Source: Actinomycetota bacterium
GTDB lineage: Bacteria; Actinomycetota; Actinomycetes; Actinomycetales; Cellulomonadaceae
Assembly (NCBI GenBank): GCA_018898235.1
Contig: JAHIJU010000062.1
Span: forward strand, 1-8,346
DNA: 8,346 nt
Direction of reading: 5' to 3'
Shown here: piece after piece, positions 6,136 to 8,346 of the stretch
Layout: every line of letters starts with the position of its first letter
Numbering within the stretch: the stretch's first letter is position 1
Notes under the pieces: model-generated
The model's database searches: none
Told to the model about the DNA's origin: nothing
Seen by the model: only the letters and a program-made list of their open reading frames with translations
Made by a program: the position numbers and the translations under genes

Positions 6136-6141
6136 TAGGCT
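6136..6141 (+). promoter_or_regulatory. -10 hexamer (TAGGCT) of the rimP-nusA operon
   Basis: TAGGCT, identical to the proS hexamer, lies 66 nt before the rimP start. The predicted transcription start is near 6148, giving a leader of about 60 nt that ends in a strong ribosome binding site. No clear -35 box is seen. A weak 5-bp pairing (GCACA 6155-6159 with TGTGC 6184-6188) is the only structure noticed in the leader, and no known riboswitch motif was recognised. Confidence 0.55.
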
Positions 6142-6192
6142 AGGGCCCACAACAGCACACCGGTCGCCCCGCGATCGTCCCCCTGTGCAGGT

Positions 6193-6202
6193 GAGGAGGA
6201 GG
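6193..6202 (+). promoter_or_regulatory. rimP: Ribosome binding site of rimP
   Basis: GAGGAGGAGG ends five bases before the ATG at 6208, an excellent anti-Shine-Dalgarno match. It fixes the rimP start and contrasts with the SD-less starts of the upstream genes. Confidence 0.85.
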
Positions 6203-6207
6203 CAGCG

Positions 6208-6750
6208 ATGGACGCGTCCGAGCAGCGGCTCACAGCCGTGCTGACCCCGGTCGTCGAAGGTCTGGGACTCGTGCTCGAAGGTGTGCGCGTGCGCCGCACC
6301 GGCGGGCAGACGCAGGTCGAGGTGACCGTCGATGTGGCCGAGGATGATCCGGACGACCTGGACCTGGACCGGGTGGCCGTGGTGACCCAGGCGGTCTCGG
6401 ACGGCCTCGACGCCGGTGACGTGCTCCCGGGCGCCTACGTGCTCGAGGTCTCCAGCCCGGGTGCCGAACGCCCGCTCACCCAGCGTCGCCACTTCGTGCG
6501 CGCCGTGGGACGGCTGGTCACGTTGACCGTCGACGACGGCCGCACGCTGACCGGGCGGCTGGTCGCGGTCGACGGGGACGAGCTGGAGATCGCGCCGCGT
6601 GCGCCCGTGCGCAAGGGGCGACCGGCCAAGGAGCTGGCGTCCGAGCGTCTGTCGCTGACGGCCGTCCGTTCCGGGCACGTCGAGGTCGACCTGACGGGGC
6701 TCGCGGCGCACGACGAGGACGGCAGGCACGGCGGGGACGAGGAGGACTGA
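6208..6750 (+). CDS. rimP: Ribosome maturation factor RimP
   Basis: RimP assists assembly of the 30S subunit in the cytoplasm. The 180-residue protein shows the family order: an N-terminal α/β domain (about 1-88) with LTPVVEGLGLVLEGVRVRR, the strand QTQVEVTVDV and the segment YVLEVSSPGAERPLT, then a C-terminal SH3/Sm-like β-barrel (about 92-165) with RHFVRAVGRLVTLTVDDGRTLTG. The tail (about 168-180) is acidic and Gly-rich, as is common in actinobacteria. It is the first gene of the rimP-nusA-ylxR-infB operon; its TGA ends one base before the nusA GTG, so the two are probably translationally coupled. Nothing appears damaged. Confidence 0.96.
   Translation: MDASEQRLTAVLTPVVEGLGLVLEGVRVRRTGGQTQVEVTVDVAEDDPDDLDLDRVAVVTQAVSDGLDAGDVLPGAYVLEVSSPGAERPLTQRRHFVRAVGRLVTLTVDDGRTLTGRLVAVDGDELEIAPRAPVRKGRPAKELASERLSLTAVRSGHVEVDLTGLAAHDEDGRHGGDEED
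6739..6745 (+). promoter_or_regulatory. nusA: Ribosome binding site of nusA inside rimP
   Basis: GAGGAGG ends six bases before the GTG at 6752 and lies within the last codons of rimP, where it also encodes the terminal acidic residues. It supports the GTG start over the ATG at 6764. Confidence 0.8.
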
Positions 6751-6751
6751 C

Positions 6752-7816
6752 GTGGACATCGACATGCAGGCGCTGCGGCTGATCGAGCACGAGCGCGAGA
6801 TCAGCCTCGATGTGCTGGTCGGCGCGATCGAGCAGGCACTGCTCTCCGCCTACCACCGCACACCGGGCTCGCACGAGCAGGCCCGGGTGGAGATCGACCG
6901 GCGCAGCGGGCACGTGACCGTCTGGGCGCGTGAGGACGTCGCACCTGACGACGGCGTGCCGCACGACGCGGAGCAGGACGGGCCGGACGCGGCGCCCGCC
7001 GAGCCGGCCCGGGTCCCGGGTCCGGAGTTCGAGGACACCCCGGACGGGTTCGGCCGGATCGCCACCGCGACCGCCCGCCAGGTCATCGTCCAGCGGCTGC
7101 GCGACGCCGAGGACGACCAGGTGCTCGGCAACTTCCGCGGCAAGGAGGGCGAGATCCTCGGCGGCATCATCCAGCAGGGCCGTGACCCTCGCGTGGTGCT
7201 GATCGACATCGGCGGCACCGAGGCCGTGCTGCCGGCGCACGAGCAGGTGCCGACCGAGAAGTACGTGCACGGCGAGCGGCTGCGCGCCTACGTGCTCGAG
7301 GTCGCCCGCGGCAACCGTGGGCCGCAGATCACGTTGTCCCGCACGCACCCCAACCTCGTCCGCAAGCTGTTCGAGCTGGAGGTGCCCGAGGTCGCCGACG
7401 GCACCGTCGAGATCACGGGTCTGGCGCGGGAGGCGGGGCACCGCACGAAGCTGGCCGTGCGCGCCACGATCCCGGGGGTGAACGCCAAGGGTGCCTGCAT
7501 CGGTCCGATGGGCAACCGGGTGCGCGCCGTGATGGCCGAGCTGCACGGGGAGAAGATCGACATCGTCGACCACTCGGACGACCCCGCGGCGATGATCGGC
7601 CACGCGCTGTCACCGGCGCGGGTGCTGTCGGTCACGGTGGTGGACGAGGCGACCCGGTCGGCCCGGGTCGTGGTCCCCGACTACCAGCTCTCGTTGGCCA
7701 TCGGCAAGGAGGGGCAGAACGCCCGGCTCGCCGCCAAGCTCACCGGGTGGCGCATCGACATCCGCTCCGACGAGGCCCCGGCCACCGAGGACGGTGCCGC
7801 CGGTCCCGCCCGGTGA
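6752..7816 (+). CDS. nusA: Transcription termination/antitermination factor NusA
   Basis: NusA binds RNA polymerase and nascent RNA and controls pausing, termination and antitermination. The 354-residue protein has an N-terminal RNAP-binding domain (about 1-125; MDIDMQALRLIEHEREIS, LVGAIEQALLSAYHRTPG), an S1 domain (about 130-200, from GKEGEILGGIIQQG), KH1 (about 215-280) with GPMG at 251-254, and KH2 (about 285-345) with GKEG at 318-321 and LAAKLTGWRIDI. It ends soon after KH2, so the C-terminal acidic repeats of enterobacterial NusA are absent, as is normal in actinobacteria. An acidic, Pro/Ala-rich stretch at about 68-95 interrupts the N-terminal domain and seems long compared with what I remember of homologues. 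The GTG at 6752 has a strong ribosome binding site and gives the usual family N-terminus. Confidence 0.98.
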   Translation: MDIDMQALRLIEHEREISLDVLVGAIEQALLSAYHRTPGSHEQARVEIDRRSGHVTVWAREDVAPDDGVPHDAEQDGPDAAPAEPARVPGPEFEDTPDGFGRIATATARQVIVQRLRDAEDDQVLGNFRGKEGEILGGIIQQGRDPRVVLIDIGGTEAVLPAHEQVPTEKYVHGERLRAYVLEVARGNRGPQITLSRTHPNLVRKLFELEVPEVADGTVEITGLAREAGHRTKLAVRATIPGVNAKGACIGPMGNRVRAVMAELHGEKIDIVDHSDDPAAMIGHALSPARVLSVTVVDEATRSARVVVPDYQLSLAIGKEGQNARLAAKLTGWRIDIRSDEAPATEDGAAGPAR

Positions 7817-8289
7817 ACCGGCGCGGTAGACTCGCCGGTGCTGGGTCACGTGCCCGGCAGTCCTCGCCCAGTCGGCGGTCCCCGCAACCCGCACCCGATG
7901 TCCTCGATGTCGCGCCCGCGCTGCAGGGTCCGGTTCGAACGTGTGTCGGCTGCCGTGCCCGGGACCTGCGATCGTCCCTGCTGAGGGTCGTCGTCACCGG
8001 TGCGAGCGCGGGAGATCCGCAGCTCGTGCTCGACGAGGACGCCCGGATGCCGGGGCGGGGTGCTTGGCTGCACCCGGACCTGGACTGCCTCCAGCTCGCC
8101 GACCGGCGCAGGGCGTTCGGGCGGGCCCTGAGATCCTCGGGGTCGCTCGACACCGATGCGCTGCGGGTGAGGCTGACGGCGCTCATGGATCGGCGAGCCG
8201 GGGCCGAGCAGGATGAACCACCGCAGGACGAACGAGCGCACGACGTGCAAGGACAGGACGGCCCGGATCCTCGGGTCGAACCACGATGA
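7813..8289 (+). CDS. ylxR: YlxR (RnpM) RNA-binding protein, start uncertain
   Basis: Member of the YlxR/DUF448 family; the Bacillus subtilis protein (RnpM) binds RNase P RNA and modulates its activity. Family marks are clear: GPVRTCVGCRARDLRSSLLRVV (7927 onward), the strand PQLVLDEDARMPGRGAWLHP, the Cys in DLDCLQLADRR and RRAFGRALR. A 41-residue Arg/Ser/Pro-rich stretch precedes the conserved start if translation begins at the GTG at 7813, which overlaps the nusA stop (GTGA) and is the only GTG, ATG or TTG in this frame between the nusA stop and the domain. No Shine-Dalgarno sequence precedes it. A promoter-like TAGACT (7827-7832) instead points to a GTG at 7838 in another frame, so the true N-terminus is open. 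The tail after about residue 130 is acidic and Gln/Asp-rich, without recognisable features. The gene sits between nusA and the likely infB, its usual place. Confidence 0.88.
   Translation: MNRRGRLAGAGSRARQSSPSRRSPQPAPDVLDVAPALQGPVRTCVGCRARDLRSSLLRVVVTGASAGDPQLVLDEDARMPGRGAWLHPDLDCLQLADRRRAFGRALRSSGSLDTDALRVRLTALMDRRAGAEQDEPPQDERAHDVQGQDGPDPRVEPR
7817..7839 (+). promoter_or_regulatory. Hairpin enclosing a TAGACT hexamer at the nusA-ylxR junction
   Basis: ACCGGCG (7817-7823) and CGCCGGT (7833-7839) are perfect reverse complements. The 9-nt loop contains TAGACT (7827-7832), a good TANNNT -10 match, and five bases after it is a GTG (7838). In RNA it would be a stable hairpin just after the nusA stop. 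It may be an internal promoter for ylxR-infB, an RNA processing or regulatory hairpin, or both. No -35 box is visible. Confidence 0.5.
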
Positions 8290-8335
8290 CGGAAGCGGGT
8301 CACGAAGCCGATGGCTGCCCGATGAACGTGCACCG

Positions 8336-8346
8336 ATGAGTGCGCG
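8336..8346 (+). CDS. infB: Probable start of translation initiation factor IF-2
   Basis: An ATG at 8336 opens Met-Ser-Ala-Arg before the window ends. infB nearly always follows ylxR, and actinobacterial IF-2 often begins with a few residues before a VHELAKELG-type sequence, so an opening of this kind is plausible. No Shine-Dalgarno sequence is visible, and four codons cannot prove identity. The call rests on position, 46 nt after ylxR. Confidence 0.4.

Noticed and set aside
3856..6765. A 969-codon open frame on the minus strand across proS, the lipoprotein gene and rimP
   Set aside because: It runs antisense to proS and rimP and out of frame with the lipoprotein gene. Its composition is Arg/Gly/His-rich, as expected for an antisense shadow in GC-rich DNA, and no domain is recognisable.
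8286..8339. 17-codon frame starting ATGA at the ylxR stop
   Set aside because: It could look like a coupled infB start but ends at 8339 after 17 codons with no family sequence. The ATG at 8336 is the better infB candidate.
1..8346. New defence, mobile or biosynthetic system
   Set aside because: All supported genes are housekeeping or conserved accessory genes in familiar order. No transposase, integrase, toxin-antitoxin, CRISPR or biosynthetic genes are visible.

Overview
The window is a GC-rich housekeeping segment of an actinobacterial chromosome. The evidence is strong G/C preference at codon third positions, a short NusA without the C-terminal repeats seen in enterobacteria, the gene set (ispG next to a DUF4081-type GNAT gene; proS, a DUF4439 lipoprotein gene, rimP, nusA, ylxR), and several starts that look leaderless. 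From memory the order resembles Mycobacterium tuberculosis (ispG/Rv2867c; proS, Rv2844, rimP, nusA, ylxR, infB), but here the two blocks lie close together. Protein flavour suggests Micrococcales (Cellulomonas-like); this is a guess from sequence alone.

Layout. 1-751: 3' two thirds of ispG (MEP isoprenoid pathway), cut by the left edge. 811-1158: small VOC/glyoxalase-fold protein with its own apparent promoter. 1285-2181: GNAT acetyltransferase with a DUF4081-like N-terminal half. 2209-3096 (minus): Fpg/Nei-family DNA glycosylase, convergent with the GNAT gene. 3181-4968: proS, divergent from the glycosylase gene. 5022-6077 (minus): DUF4439 lipoprotein, convergent with proS. 6208-7816: rimP and nusA, one nucleotide apart with strong ribosome binding sites. 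7813-8289: ylxR (rnpM). 8336-end: probable first codons of infB.

How it fits together. rimP-nusA-ylxR-infB is the classic transcription/translation operon: 30S maturation, elongation/termination control, RNA-binding modulator, initiation factor 2. proS belongs to the same functional theme. The glycosylase (base excision repair) and the lipoprotein (unknown role) are transcribed away from this block, each divergently from a translation gene.

No mobile element, CRISPR array, tRNA or rRNA was seen, and no new multi-gene system. The points most worth a second look are local: the unclear start of ylxR (a promoter-like hexamer inside an inverted repeat points at a GTG in a different frame), a widened zinc knuckle in the glycosylase, an Arg next to the Fe-S cysteine pair of IspG, and a recurring hexamer-6 nt-start-codon pattern before four genes.
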